Source of the DNA: Bacillus multifaciens
GTDB lineage: Bacteria > Bacillota > Bacilli > Bacillales > Bacillaceae_G
DNA length: 64,000 bases
Assembly (NCBI RefSeq): GCF_030756675.1
Contig: NZ_JAVBXD010000008.1
Location: 1 to 64,000, forward strand
Direction: 5' to 3'
Both the position numbers and the translations under genes were made by a program. This document shows, one piece after another, positions 6,262-16,642 of the stretch. Within the stretch, counting starts at the first letter, position 1. Every line of letters starts with the position of its first letter. Below the pieces are notes generated by a model. It did no database searches, was not told the DNA's origin, and worked only from the letters and a program-made list of their open reading frames with translations.

Positions 6262-7095
6262 CTACTGTTCTTCTTTTACAATTGTATTTTCAGGATAAGA
6301 AATCCAATCGCTCCAGCTACCTACATACAATTTTATATTTGTAAACCCTACCATTTTTAATGTTAATACGTTTGGACATGCCGTTACACCAGATCCGCAA
6401 TAAACAATCGTTTCTTTCTTTTTATCAAGATGGATAAAACGATTTTCTTGTGCCTTCTGCTCCTTAAAAGCACCAGAGTCTGTTACACCATCTTTCCAAA
6501 AATAATTTTGCGCAGTTGGAATGTGACCAGCTGCTTTATCAACTAATTCTTCTAATCCTTCATAACGTTTTGGTTCACGCGAGTCAATCAGTGTAACATC
6601 TGCATGTTTGCTAATTTTAGCTTGCAGCTCTTCCATTGTTACAACAGTATCATGTTGTATAGATGGAACGAATGTCTTAGGTGCAAAGACTGCTAGCTCA
6701 TTCGTTACTTCAAAATTTTGTTCTTTCCACGCTGGGAAACCGCCATTTAACACATATGTTTTGTTATGCCCAAGATACGTTAAGAGCCACCATAGACGAG
6801 AAGCCATTGCTCCGCCTTGGCTATCATATGCCACAACTGTCGTATGCTCATCAATCCCAGCTTGTGAAAGCTTTTGTACAAATTCTTCTATACATGGAAG
6901 CGGATGACGTCCGCCATGCTTTGTAACCAGACTTGATAAATCTTTATTTAAATCAAAATAGAGCGCAAACGGAATATGTGCTTCATTATATTGTTCTCTT
7001 CCCCAATTTGCATTCGCTAAATCAAAACGGCAATCGATAATTCGAACCTGCTCATCTTGTATATGTTCGTGTAACCATTCGGCTGTAACGATCAT
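6262..7095 (-). CDS. Sulfurtransferase (tandem rhodanese domains)
   Basis: 277 aa with two rhodanese domains: an inactive N-terminal one (about 1-120) and a catalytic C-terminal one. The active loop is CGSGVTACP with the catalytic cysteine. It matches thiosulfate/3-mercaptopyruvate sulfurtransferases, which move sulfane sulfur to cyanide or thiols. The CGSGVTAC loop is the form often annotated as 3-mercaptopyruvate sulfurtransferase, but substrate preference cannot be fixed from sequence. It follows ypbS by two bases, so is probably co-transcribed. Confidence 0.9.
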   Translation of the reverse strand: MIVTAEWLHEHIQDEQVRIIDCRFDLANANWGREQYNEAHIPFALYFDLNKDLSSLVTKHGGRHPLPCIEEFVQKLSQAGIDEHTTVVAYDSQGGAMASRLWWLLTYLGHNKTYVLNGGFPAWKEQNFEVTNELAVFAPKTFVPSIQHDTVVTMEELQAKISKHADVTLIDSREPKRYEGLEELVDKAAGHIPTAQNYFWKDGVTDSGAFKEQKAQENRFIHLDKKKETIVYCGSGVTACPNVLTLKMVGFTNIKLYVGSWSDWISYPENTIVKEEQ

Positions 7096-7097
7096 AC

Positions 7098-7370
7098 TTA
7101 ACGACCTTCTTTCTCTTTTAAACGTCCTACGTATTCCATTACCATATCTTCTGTTACAATCTTACGTTGCTGTGCAATACCGTTTTTTGCAAGTTCATTA
7201 ATTTGTTTCGTTACCATATTAATTACATCAACGGAGAAAGATTTCCCATTTAACGCAAGTGATACAGCCGCTTCAATCGCCGCTTCACGCTGTGCGTCTA
7301 ACTGTAGAAAAGCTTTCACCACTTCATTTTGTTTACGAGAATGCGCTGTAATTGCTACATGTACTTCCAT
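7098..7370 (-). CDS. ypbS: YpbS, DUF2533 family protein
   Basis: 90 aa, highly charged and mostly helical, matching the DUF2533 family represented by B. subtilis YpbS. As in B. subtilis it is a close neighbour of the dynamin gene ypbR/dynA. It lies between a GNAT acetyltransferase gene and the rhodanese gene, with a good ribosome binding site (GGGGGAAGAG). No biochemical role is known to me. Confidence 0.75.
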   Translation of the reverse strand: MEVHVAITAHSRKQNEVVKAFLQLDAQREAAIEAAVSLALNGKSFSVDVINMVTKQINELAKNGIAQQRKIVTEDMVMEYVGRLKEKEGR

Positions 7371-7382
7371 GTTCTCTTCCCC

Positions 7383-7844
7383 CTAATTTAAGTCCATCGT
7401 AAGCCGAATCATATCACGACATACAATGCCATTTTCCATAATCTCTTCTTCATAATGCTTGGAAAAGTAATCAAAATCAATAGAAAAAATGCGAAATCCA
7501 CATTTTTGATACAAAGCAAGCTGCGAGACACTAGAATTACCCGTTCCAATTTCAAGTGTGTGCATGTTTTGTCCTTTTACCGTTTGAATCGCATGCTGTA
7601 ACAGCTGCTTTCCGATGCCCTTTCCTTGTTCCCCATCAGAAACAGCAATATTCATGATTTCCATTGTATTAGGACGCGTTTCTAACAATACATATACACC
7701 AATCACATGTTCAAAACGCTTTGCGACATAAATGATGCCCCGATAAAGATACGATTTCAATTGTCGTTCGCTTGGATCAGCAAGTAATAGTAGCTGGAGC
7801 GGCGCTTCATTTGGTGAAACACGTTCAATTACTAATTCTTCCAT
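7383..7844 (-). CDS. GNAT family N-acetyltransferase
   Basis: 153 aa from the ATG at 7844, chosen because AGGAGAGAG lies directly upstream; a longer frame extends to 7952 but has no such site and overlaps the divergent gene. The acetyl-CoA loop is visible as GEQGKGIGKQLLQHA (Q/R-x-x-G-x-G/A motif) at about residues 72-86, followed by the usual N-G/SSxSQLALYQKCGF segment. The acceptor substrate cannot be predicted. First gene of a probable operon with ypbS and the rhodanese gene. Confidence 0.85.
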   Translation of the reverse strand: MEELVIERVSPNEAPLQLLLLADPSERQLKSYLYRGIIYVAKRFEHVIGVYVLLETRPNTMEIMNIAVSDGEQGKGIGKQLLQHAIQTVKGQNMHTLEIGTGNSSVSQLALYQKCGFRIFSIDFDYFSKHYEEEIMENGIVCRDMIRLTMDLN

Positions 7845-7914
7845 AAAAATTCTCTCTCCTCTTTGTTCTAAACCATACTTGTCTTCCATAAGTAATACAA
7901 AGGAGGTCATCATT

Positions 7915-8169
7915 ATGGACAACAATGAAAAGAAGTGCAATATAATCTCCATTGATGAGAAGAAAAAGAAAAACGGTACGTACTCCTATCCAAAATTAGT
8001 GATAGAAGGAAAACCATATGAGTTCTCTTCCTTCGTCTTATGCGGCGAAACGCCAGATGGAAGACGTCTCGTCCTAACTCATATGGTTTCCTCAGATGAA
8101 TTTGCCGGATTTGTAAAATCATTAGATACTGTACTACAAAAACGGATTGAACGTATTTTTTTCTCTTAA
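7915..8169 (+). CDS. Hypothetical protein, 84 aa
   Basis: Start ATG at 7915 follows a near-consensus ribosome binding site (AAAGGAGGTC, eight bases). The protein is Lys-rich at the N-terminus (ISIDEKKKKNGTYSYPKL), then has a compact hydrophobic part (YEFSSFVLCGETPDGRRLVL). It is transcribed toward dynA and the two stop codons overlap by four bases. I do not recognise the family; the position between the GNAT operon and dynA suggests only local conservation. Confidence 0.65.
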   Translation: MDNNEKKCNIISIDEKKKKNGTYSYPKLVIEGKPYEFSSFVLCGETPDGRRLVLTHMVSSDEFAGFVKSLDTVLQKRIERIFFS

Positions 8170-11100
8170 TACTTTTCTTCTAGTTCAACTTCTATTTTTT
8201 GTAACTTCTTTCTTAATTCTTCTTTTCTCTGTTCGTATGCAGAAACATCAATTGTTTCCAATAACGCGAATAATAAACTTTCATAGTATTGTGTGATATC
8301 TTGCATCATAGCTGTTTTCACAAGTTGCCATCTATGAAGCCATTCTTGTTTATAATGACTAATAAATAGGCGTTGTTCTTCTGTTACGTAATCTGCTACA
8401 AACGGTTCTAACGTTTGCTTCATTTCTTCTTGCATCAATGCTTTATCATTTTTCTCGAAGAAATTTTTCTCACTTTTAAAATGAGCTAGCGCTCTTCTAA
8501 ATTGTTTTTCTTCTATATTAGGAAACGGGTTTTCATGAGTACGAACGCGATAGTCATATGTTACATCTGTATGAACTACAAGCTGTTCATTTCTTGTCAC
8601 ACATTGCTCTATTACTTCATCTTGTGCATGTCTCATCGTTTCATTTATCCATTTTTCAAGACGCAGTGAAGTTGCACGCATTTCTTGTAATAAGTCATGT
8701 TGTAAGAAAGCAATTAACTCCATCATGCACTCTTGTAATTTATCTTTCACATTCCCTTGCGTTCGTAAAGAAGCTGGATTAATAAATTCTGTGAATACAT
8801 CATTGTAACGTAAAAATAACCGTTGTTTTACATAATACAGAAGTTCTTTTATTTCATTTTCCAAAGACTTTTCCTCTGTGATAACACTGTGGGAAGAAAT
8901 CATGTGAAGCAGTTCTTCGCGTTCTGCTTCATATTTTTTTCGTTGCTGTTCTTTTACCTCATTTCCTTGCATTGCGCTTTCAATCATATTTGCAAGAAGC
9001 TTATAACCATTTTGAAGTGCGCCGTGTAAAGAATGAACCGATACAAGCATTAAATCTCTCATAATAAACGAAGTGAAGGCTTGTTCAAATTGTGCTAAGC
9101 CAGATTGTTGTAAAATGCCATACGCTTCTTTCGAAATCTCTTTTCCTTGTTTTTCTTCTAATGCAAATAAGCTAGATATTGCGAACAAACGTGGATTACG
9201 AATTCCATACTGTAATAATTGATCGCTAATATATCCTTTTACTGTTTGTGATTCCTCTTCAGACTGTGCTAAATCAGCCGCATTAATTAAGAAAAACATT
9301 TTATCAAGTGCAAATGTATCTTTCACACGACCAAGTTGAATTAAAAACTCTCGATCTGCTCGTGAAAACACGTGGTTATAATATGTTACAAATAAAATTG
9401 CATCTGCATTCTTTATATATTGGAACGCTACGTCTGTATGGCGAGCGTTAATAGAATCTGCCCCCGGCGTATCCACAAGTGCAATGCCCTGCCTTGTTAA
9501 TTCACAATCAAAATAAAGCTCCATGTACTCTACAAAACATGATTTTTCTTCGTTGGTAACATAATCAGCAAATTCAGCTAATGTTACATGAGATTGCTCT
9601 CCTAAACGTTGCTTTACATCATCATATCCACGCTGCACAGCACGTAAAAAACTAAACGTTGTTTTTTGTCTACCACTTGGTGCTGGATATTGCAAGACAT
9701 CATCAATTTGCAGAAGCGCTTCTTCCAAGGAAGTAATCTCGCGATAAAATAATTTATAAACAGCTTTTAAATCCTCAAAAAGTGCCGTTTCTGATTTAAA
9801 CTGTACAATTACCGTACCATGCGGTTTCTCATCTGTTACAGGCAAAATTTGATTAATTGTTGCTGTTGTAGGATTTGGTGATACTGGTAATACCTTTTCT
9901 CCTAATAATGCGTTCGCAAAGGAAGATTTCCCAGCACTAAACGCTCCAAATAGCGCCACTGTAAACTGTTTCGCTTCCACACGTTTCCTTTTCTCTATGA
10001 TTTCTTGTTGTACATGTTTAAGAACTGGAATATGCTGCAAAACATCTTCTGCATCCTTAACATGCTCTATAATCTGTGCAATGTTAAGCTTTGTTTCCTT
10101 GTTTGGTTCGGACTCATTGACAGTGAGTTCATCCTCTACTTCGAATTGTGCTTGTAATTGAAATTTTTCGTTTGTTACTTTCTTTGTTTGTTGTAACGCT
10201 TTTTCAATATCTATAGTTTGTGGAACTGAAAAACGATTGTGCCAAATATCTTGTAAATAGTTTTCATACTGATCATACTCTTGCATGCACTGTAATTTTA
10301 TATCCTTTGCCTTTTGAATCGCTTCATATTGCGTTATTTCTTCTCGTACATGTTGACTATCAGCTTGTACTTTGCTGTGCAAGAGCGGCAAACTTTTCTC
10401 AAATATATTTTGTGCTTCGCGGCGATAACGTTTCTTCAATTCATTTGCTACATCTTCTGTATAATGAAGCAAATAATCGCCAGTAAATCCTGCTCCTTGT
10501 TTAATCGTCGCTTCCAGTAATGCAGGAGTAAAGTCTGCATTTAAGTCATGTATTACTTTTCCAAGTTCTTCTGTGAATAGCTCTTTTTTCTTAAAAAAGG
10601 AGACAACGTACTCTTTCATATGAAAATCAAGCTGCGTCTCTACCGTTTTATGTAGTTCCTCATAAAACGCTTCTAAACGACGCTGTTTTTCTTGCTCAGT
10701 TTTTCCTTTTGAAAACAGTAAACCAACTTTAAATTTTGTGAGCTTCGTTTCTAAATATTGATTTGCTAAATCCCGCATCTCAAACGGCATTAAATATGCA
10801 TTGTCTAAAATATTTTGCAAGCCACTAAAAAACTGTTCTTTCACTTGCGGTACTGTATTTGTAACATGTGTTTCTTTTTCCGCAAGCTGTTCTAAAATCG
10901 CTGTTACATCTTGAAGCGATAACATCGATGCTAACTCTTTTTGAAACGGCTCTAATTGTTTTTCATATTGTGAATGTAAAAACGAGAAATGTTCTTGTAA
11001 CAAATAAGATACTTCTCTCTCCATTCCTCTTTTCACATACATATCTTTTTCCTTTATAATTGAGGAAAGGCGTTGCTCAAGCTGGCCTAATTCGTTATGT

Positions 11101-11828
11101 GAATGATTCTGCATACGTAAAGACGTATAATAGATACCGTCAACTTCTATATTCCAATTAAAAAATGATTGCGCTACGCTTTGTTGATATACCTCGAAAG
11201 GTAGCTCATTTTCTTTATGTTTATCAATTTGATTCACAACAAGATAAACGGTTTTGTTACGCTGTTTTAACTCTTTAACAAACTGTAAATTTACTTCTGA
11301 TTGCACATGATTGTAATCCATCATATAAAATATTACATCAGCAAGATGCAATGTCGATTCTGTTGCAAGTTGATGGGCATCATCAGTTGAATCAATACCC
11401 GGCGTGTCAACAAGAACAACATCATCTGAAAGCGGTGCATCATTACGATAAATATGAATGCCAATCACTTCATCGCCATTTTTGCAAAGCTCTTTTAATT
11501 CTTCTGCTGTATACATACCGTCATACTCGTATTTCTGTCCTGATTTTAAAATAACGACAACGCGATTCGGTCCTTTTTCTATCTTTACAACATTCGCGCT
11601 CGTTGGAATCGGACTAGTTGGCAACAATTGATTTTTAAATAAATAGTTCATCATTGTTGATTTTCCAGCAGAAAAATGCCCGCAAAATGCTATCATCAGT
11701 TGGTCATCTTTATACTTACGTACAACTTCAAGCAACTTCTCGCTATGTTCTATATCACCTTTTTTCTGCCATTCTTCATAAAAACAAACGAGCTTTTGTA
11801 AACTGTTTGTTTGCAATGTGTTTGTCAT
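8166..11828 (-). CDS. dynA: Double dynamin-like GTPase DynA (YpbR)
   Basis: 1220 aa, the size of B. subtilis DynA (about 1190). Two complete bacterial dynamin modules are fused in tandem. The first P-loop is GHFSAGKST at residues 50-58 with its DTPGIDST switch, and the second is GAFSAGKSS near residue 625 with DTPGADS. Long helical stalks follow each GTPase domain, with hydrophobic patches that could insert in membrane. Known DynA tethers and fuses membranes and helps cells survive membrane damage and phage infection. It is transcribed alone, with its 3' end overlapping the convergent 84-aa gene. Confidence 0.95.
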   Translation of the reverse strand: MTNTLQTNSLQKLVCFYEEWQKKGDIEHSEKLLEVVRKYKDDQLMIAFCGHFSAGKSTMMNYLFKNQLLPTSPIPTSANVVKIEKGPNRVVVILKSGQKYEYDGMYTAEELKELCKNGDEVIGIHIYRNDAPLSDDVVLVDTPGIDSTDDAHQLATESTLHLADVIFYMMDYNHVQSEVNLQFVKELKQRNKTVYLVVNQIDKHKENELPFEVYQQSVAQSFFNWNIEVDGIYYTSLRMQNHSHNELGQLEQRLSSIIKEKDMYVKRGMEREVSYLLQEHFSFLHSQYEKQLEPFQKELASMLSLQDVTAILEQLAEKETHVTNTVPQVKEQFFSGLQNILDNAYLMPFEMRDLANQYLETKLTKFKVGLLFSKGKTEQEKQRRLEAFYEELHKTVETQLDFHMKEYVVSFFKKKELFTEELGKVIHDLNADFTPALLEATIKQGAGFTGDYLLHYTEDVANELKKRYRREAQNIFEKSLPLLHSKVQADSQHVREEITQYEAIQKAKDIKLQCMQEYDQYENYLQDIWHNRFSVPQTIDIEKALQQTKKVTNEKFQLQAQFEVEDELTVNESEPNKETKLNIAQIIEHVKDAEDVLQHIPVLKHVQQEIIEKRKRVEAKQFTVALFGAFSAGKSSFANALLGEKVLPVSPNPTTATINQILPVTDEKPHGTVIVQFKSETALFEDLKAVYKLFYREITSLEEALLQIDDVLQYPAPSGRQKTTFSFLRAVQRGYDDVKQRLGEQSHVTLAEFADYVTNEEKSCFVEYMELYFDCELTRQGIALVDTPGADSINARHTDVAFQYIKNADAILFVTYYNHVFSRADREFLIQLGRVKDTFALDKMFFLINAADLAQSEEESQTVKGYISDQLLQYGIRNPRLFAISSLFALEEKQGKEISKEAYGILQQSGLAQFEQAFTSFIMRDLMLVSVHSLHGALQNGYKLLANMIESAMQGNEVKEQQRKKYEAEREELLHMISSHSVITEEKSLENEIKELLYYVKQRLFLRYNDVFTEFINPASLRTQGNVKDKLQECMMELIAFLQHDLLQEMRATSLRLEKWINETMRHAQDEVIEQCVTRNEQLVVHTDVTYDYRVRTHENPFPNIEEKQFRRALAHFKSEKNFFEKNDKALMQEEMKQTLEPFVADYVTEEQRLFISHYKQEWLHRWQLVKTAMMQDITQYYESLLFALLETIDVSAYEQRKEELRKKLQKIEVELEEKY

Positions 11829-11897
11829 CCCCTCGTGCCCCTTTATTCCATGATGTATCCATCTATTATATTACTAAATTTTCAGCATCTTCACAGT

Positions 11898-11945
11898 AAA
11901 AAAATAAAAAAATCCCTTTCATCTCTATGGAAACGAAAAGGATTT
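11898..11945 (-). terminator. Terminator after the 28-aa Fur-controlled gene
   Basis: Minus-strand stem AAATCCTTTTC / GAAAGGGATTT followed by a T-rich tract. It lies about 20 bases beyond the microprotein stop codon and before dynA. Confidence 0.75.
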
Positions 11946-11962
11946 CTATGTAGTATAGTTCA

Positions 11963-12049
11963 TTATTTAGTTGCTCCTACTCGATGTAACACATGCTTTG
12001 TTACAACTGCATATAAAACAATTGTTCCTCCTAAAAATGCATATACCAT
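11963..12049 (-). CDS. Fur-controlled membrane microprotein (28 aa)
   Basis: 28-codon frame with a ribosome binding site (AAGGTG, nine bases upstream), its own promoter with two Fur boxes and its own terminator, so a complete transcription unit. The product, MVYAFLGGTIVLYAVVTKHV and eight further residues (LHRVGATK), is one membrane helix (residues 2-16) with a basic, His-containing C-terminal tail. B. subtilis has small Fur-repressed proteins (FbpA, B, C) but I see no sequence match. Expected to be made under iron limitation; function unknown. Confidence 0.65.
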   Translation of the reverse strand: MVYAFLGGTIVLYAVVTKHVLHRVGATK

Positions 12050-12069
12050 AATTATCACACCTTATCTTT

Positions 12070-12124
12070 TGATAATGATTATCAATTTTAAATATATTTT
12101 ATCATTAAAGAGAATGATTATCAA
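12070..12124 (-). promoter_or_regulatory. Fur-repressed promoter with two Fur boxes
   Basis: TGATAATGATTATCA at 12070-12084 is a perfect 7-1-7 Fur box. A second box at 12109-12123 matches 12 of 14 positions. The promoter reads TTGATA (12119-12124), 17-bp spacer, TAAAAT (12096-12101), so the upstream box covers the -35 and the perfect box covers the start site. Confidence 0.85.
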
Positions 12125-12132
12125 TATATATT

Positions 12133-12164
12133 TAAAAAAGAAAAGCTCCCTTTCAGAGAGCTTT
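12133..12164 (-). terminator. Stand-alone minus-strand terminator
   Basis: Stem AAAGCTCTCT-GAA-AGGGAGCTTT then TTCTTTTTT on the minus strand, upstream of the Fur-controlled promoter. No gene lies behind it; a TATAAT box about 55 bases upstream (near 12210-12215) could make a short RNA ending here. Confidence 0.6.
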
Positions 12165-12316
12165 CATACTGCCTATTTTAAAGGAGTCGTAGATAGTTGT
12201 GCATTCTAATTATAACTCAAAGGCGCAATGTTAACAGTTGAAAAATTTTGGAAATATATATACCTTACCATTCATACTGTAATATACTTAAAGAAATATC
12301 GATAAGGAGATGAAGT

Positions 12317-13483
12317 ATGAACAGCATTTCACCAAACGAAAGAATTCATTCTATTGATATTATAAGGGGGATTGCCATCTTTGGTATTTTCCTTGTAAAT
12401 TGGCCTATATTAGCTGGAGTCGACTCTCGAGATTTAACAACTGTTTACGAAGGATTTGATCAGTACATTCGATTATTTTATGATCTATTTGTTCAAACAA
12501 AATTTTACACAATTTTTTCTTTTTTATTTGGTCTTGGTTTTTATATTTTTATGAAGCGCGCTGAAGAAAAGACACCTCACCCAAAATTATTATTTATACG
12601 GCGACTACTTATATTATTCTTATTCGGATTTTTACATTATGTACTACTTTGGGATGGTGACATTTTACATAGTTATGCAATAGCTGGCTTCGTACTACTT
12701 TTCTTTTATAAAAGACAACCAAAAACGTTATTAATTTGGGCACTTATTTTATTAAGTATTTGGGAACTTCTTGTGTTGCTTATGAATTTAGCAATTCTGT
12801 TCACTCCCCCCGAGACACTTGGCGCTCTTTCTGCTCCTGTCGTTCCCTTATTAGATTGGGGCTTGCAAGTTCAAGATCGCTTTACTGCTTTTTACTCAGA
12901 AGAAATTAGTGCTTCTCTTATCATGCTACCCGAAACAGTCGGTCTCTTTTTACTCGGTCTATATGCGGGAAAAAAAGAAATGTTTCGCCGCGTAAACGAG
13001 ATAGACCCAAAGCTAAAGAAATGGCAAATCATTACCTTCTTCGCTACTTTGCCAACATGGGGAATTATTGTTATCTACTTTACTATGAACGATCTATACG
13101 TACCATTTTCAATGATTTCCTTTATTACGCTAAGCGGAAAAACACTATTCATTTTTTATATTTTTACACTTATGCGTCTCTTGCAGCATGCGAAATGGCA
13201 AAACATATTCCGCCCTTTCCAATATGTTGGCCGCATGGCATTAACGAACTATATCTCGCAAACGGTCGTCACGTTATTCGTATTCGGATTACTATTTAAA
13301 GCAAATATCGTATTCCCACTATGGGGCGGTACACTTTTTTGCATTGGCTTCTATACCATTCAAATCTTTATCAGCCGCTGGTGGCTCTCTCATTATCAAT
13401 ACGGACCGCTTGAATATATTTGGCGCCTTGGCACATACGGAAAAAGTATGCCGATAAAAAAACAAAGCAGTATCTCATCTTGA
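12317..13483 (+). CDS. DUF418 (YeiB-type) membrane protein
   Basis: 388 aa with about ten membrane helices. It opens with RIHSIDIIRGIAIFGIFLVN, the typical start of DUF418/YeiB proteins, and has the family C-terminal half with GRMALTNYISQT and a YGPLEYIWR ending. The start follows AAGGAG. Proteins of this group are thought to act as membrane acyltransferase or transporter-like proteins; no specific substrate is established. It is a single gene that converges on pbuX across a shared terminator. Confidence 0.85.
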   Translation: MNSISPNERIHSIDIIRGIAIFGIFLVNWPILAGVDSRDLTTVYEGFDQYIRLFYDLFVQTKFYTIFSFLFGLGFYIFMKRAEEKTPHPKLLFIRRLLILFLFGFLHYVLLWDGDILHSYAIAGFVLLFFYKRQPKTLLIWALILLSIWELLVLLMNLAILFTPPETLGALSAPVVPLLDWGLQVQDRFTAFYSEEISASLIMLPETVGLFLLGLYAGKKEMFRRVNEIDPKLKKWQIITFFATLPTWGIIVIYFTMNDLYVPFSMISFITLSGKTLFIFYIFTLMRLLQHAKWQNIFRPFQYVGRMALTNYISQTVVTLFVFGLLFKANIVFPLWGGTLFCIGFYTIQIFISRWWLSHYQYGPLEYIWRLGTYGKSMPIKKQSSISS

Positions 13484-13494
13484 GATACTGCTTT
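13464..13494. terminator. Bidirectional terminator between the DUF418 gene and pbuX
   Basis: AAAGCAGTATCTCA / TGAGATACTGCTTT perfect hairpin. It overlaps the end of the DUF418 coding region and lies just past the pbuX stop. Confidence 0.8.
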
Positions 13495-13497
13495 CTA

Positions 13498-15428
<1,931 letters not shown>

Positions 15429-15438
15429 TTATGCAAAT

Positions 15439-15493
15439 AAAAAACTCCATAAGCAGCCTTCACCCAATACAAGTGAGAGACGTGCTTTTGGAG
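15439..15493 (-). terminator. Guanine riboswitch terminator
   Basis: Minus-strand CTCCAAAAGCA ... TGCTTATGGAG stem with a long loop, followed by six T. It lies between aptamer and xpt start and should form when guanine or hypoxanthine is bound. Confidence 0.85.
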
Positions 15494-15536
15494 CTTTGCA
15501 AAGAAAAGAATGCAACTATAGCAATATATTCGTCCT

Positions 15537-15607
15537 CACTCATAGTCGAAGCATTTACGGTACTTCGGTAGAAACTTGCAGGCCATATCCCTGCTATTAT
15601 ATGAGTG
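15537..15607 (-). promoter_or_regulatory. Guanine (purine) riboswitch aptamer
   Basis: Minus strand CACTCATATAATAGC, GATATGGC, GCAAGTTTCTACC, TACCGTAAATG and GACTATGAGTG fit the purine aptamer almost base for base with that of B. subtilis xpt. The specificity base in GACTATG is C, so it binds guanine/hypoxanthine and not adenine. Confidence 0.96.
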
Positions 15608-15635
15608 TTGCTAACTTATTTAATTTAATAAAAGG

Positions 15636-15664
15636 ATTATAACGCACTTTTTTTACTTTGAAAA
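15636..15664 (-). promoter_or_regulatory. xpt-pbuX promoter
   Basis: -10 TATAAT (15636-15641), 17-bp spacer, weak -35 TTTTCA (15659-15664), about 30 bases upstream of the aptamer. Confidence 0.65.
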
Positions 15665-15991
15665 GCACCCTCTTTAAAAAACACGTACAAAAATTATTTC
15701 TTATCCAATTTCGTTCGACTTTTGTAACCCTTTTCATTCCATGATCATAATCCACAAATTTCAAAATCAATGTCCTTAATCATATCGCAGATTCAACATG
15801 AACTTCACATTTCTTTCACATTTCCTCATTACAAAATCAGTAATATATCACGATTTATCAATTTTTCATCATAAACATAGTTTTAATTGTATCAATGAAC
15901 AATTTTTGAAAGCAGCGCTAACAATATAGAAATTATCAGAATTTTTCGTATCATAAAAATGTAAGATTCACTTTCTTAGGGAGGGAGAAAC
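15665..15991. other. Intergenic region between xpt and the ba3 oxidase operon
   Basis: Very AT-rich. It must hold the promoter of the oxidase operon but I see no convincing -35/-10 pair. An imperfect cre-like stretch (GAAAGCAGCGCTAACA near 15909) deviates too much from consensus to call. No open frame with a ribosome binding site was found until 15992. Confidence 0.4.
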
Positions 15992-16138
15992 ATGGGAGAA
16001 CGTAAATTACAACAATCGATGAAAAGAAAACAAAGAGAGCGCTCACTCAAGGGCACATTAATTTTTGTTTTTGTACTTGGCTTCTTTTTAATTTTCACAT
16101 GGTTTAGTGTATATCAAATTTTTTTAAATCGATTGTAG
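15992..16138 (+). CDS. Cytochrome c oxidase subunit IIa (CoxIIa-like, 48 aa)
   Basis: Short frame with a strong ribosome binding site (GGGAGGGAG). The product has a basic N-terminus (MGERKLQQSMKRKQRERS) and one membrane helix (LIFVFVLGFFLIFTWFSVY), ending at residue 48. Position directly before subunit II and the one-helix layout match subunit IIa of ba3-type oxidases, where it replaces the first helix missing in subunit II. Too small for most gene finders. Confidence 0.75.
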   Translation: MGERKLQQSMKRKQRERSLKGTLIFVFVLGFFLIFTWFSVYQIFLNRL

Positions 16139-16168
16139 TGTTAATGAGAAACAAGGGGGAGATGAGAT

Positions 16169-16642
16169 ATGCACTTGCATAAGTACGAAAAAATTTGGCT
16201 CATTTTCGGTATCGGTTCATTATTTGTATTTTTAGCCGTAATCGGAGTAAGCGCGTTTTATATGGGAAACCAACCGCCTAGCTGCTTAACGACAATCGAC
16301 CCAGAAAAAGTAAATGCGACTGCTCCCTTTGATCATCCTGGTGTAAAGCAAGTCGGTAAAGATCATTATCAAGTAACAATTGTCTCACAAGCATTTTCCT
16401 TTACACCAAATGTCATTAAAGTGCCGAAAGGAGCCAAAGTTGACTTTGTTGTCGCAACGAAAGATGTTGTACATGGCTTTGAAATTGCGGGAACAAATGT
16501 AAATATGATGATTGAGCCCGGCTATGTGAGTACAGCTTCTCAAGTGTTTCACAAAGCTGGTGAGTATTTAATCGTATGTAATGAATATTGCGGAACAGGC
16601 CATCATATGATGAGCGCGAAAGTAGAGGTGACTGAGAAATGA
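16169..16642 (+). CDS. cbaB: ba3-type cytochrome c oxidase subunit II (CuA)
   Basis: 157 aa. One N-terminal membrane helix (about 8-30) anchors an external cupredoxin domain. The CuA ligands are visible: the histidine in VVHGFEIAG and CNEYCGTGHHMM with both cysteines, the second histidine and the methionine. It accepts electrons from cytochrome c and passes them to subunit I. The stop codon overlaps the start of subunit I by four bases (ATGA). Confidence 0.93.
   Translation: MHLHKYEKIWLIFGIGSLFVFLAVIGVSAFYMGNQPPSCLTTIDPEKVNATAPFDHPGVKQVGKDHYQVTIVSQAFSFTPNVIKVPKGAKVDFVVATKDVVHGFEIAGTNVNMMIEPGYVSTASQVFHKAGEYLIVCNEYCGTGHHMMSAKVEVTEK

Noticed and set aside
15905-15925. cre-like site (GAAAGCAGCGCTAACA) before the ba3 oxidase operon
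   Set aside because: The spacing of the two half sites is wrong for the CcpA consensus.
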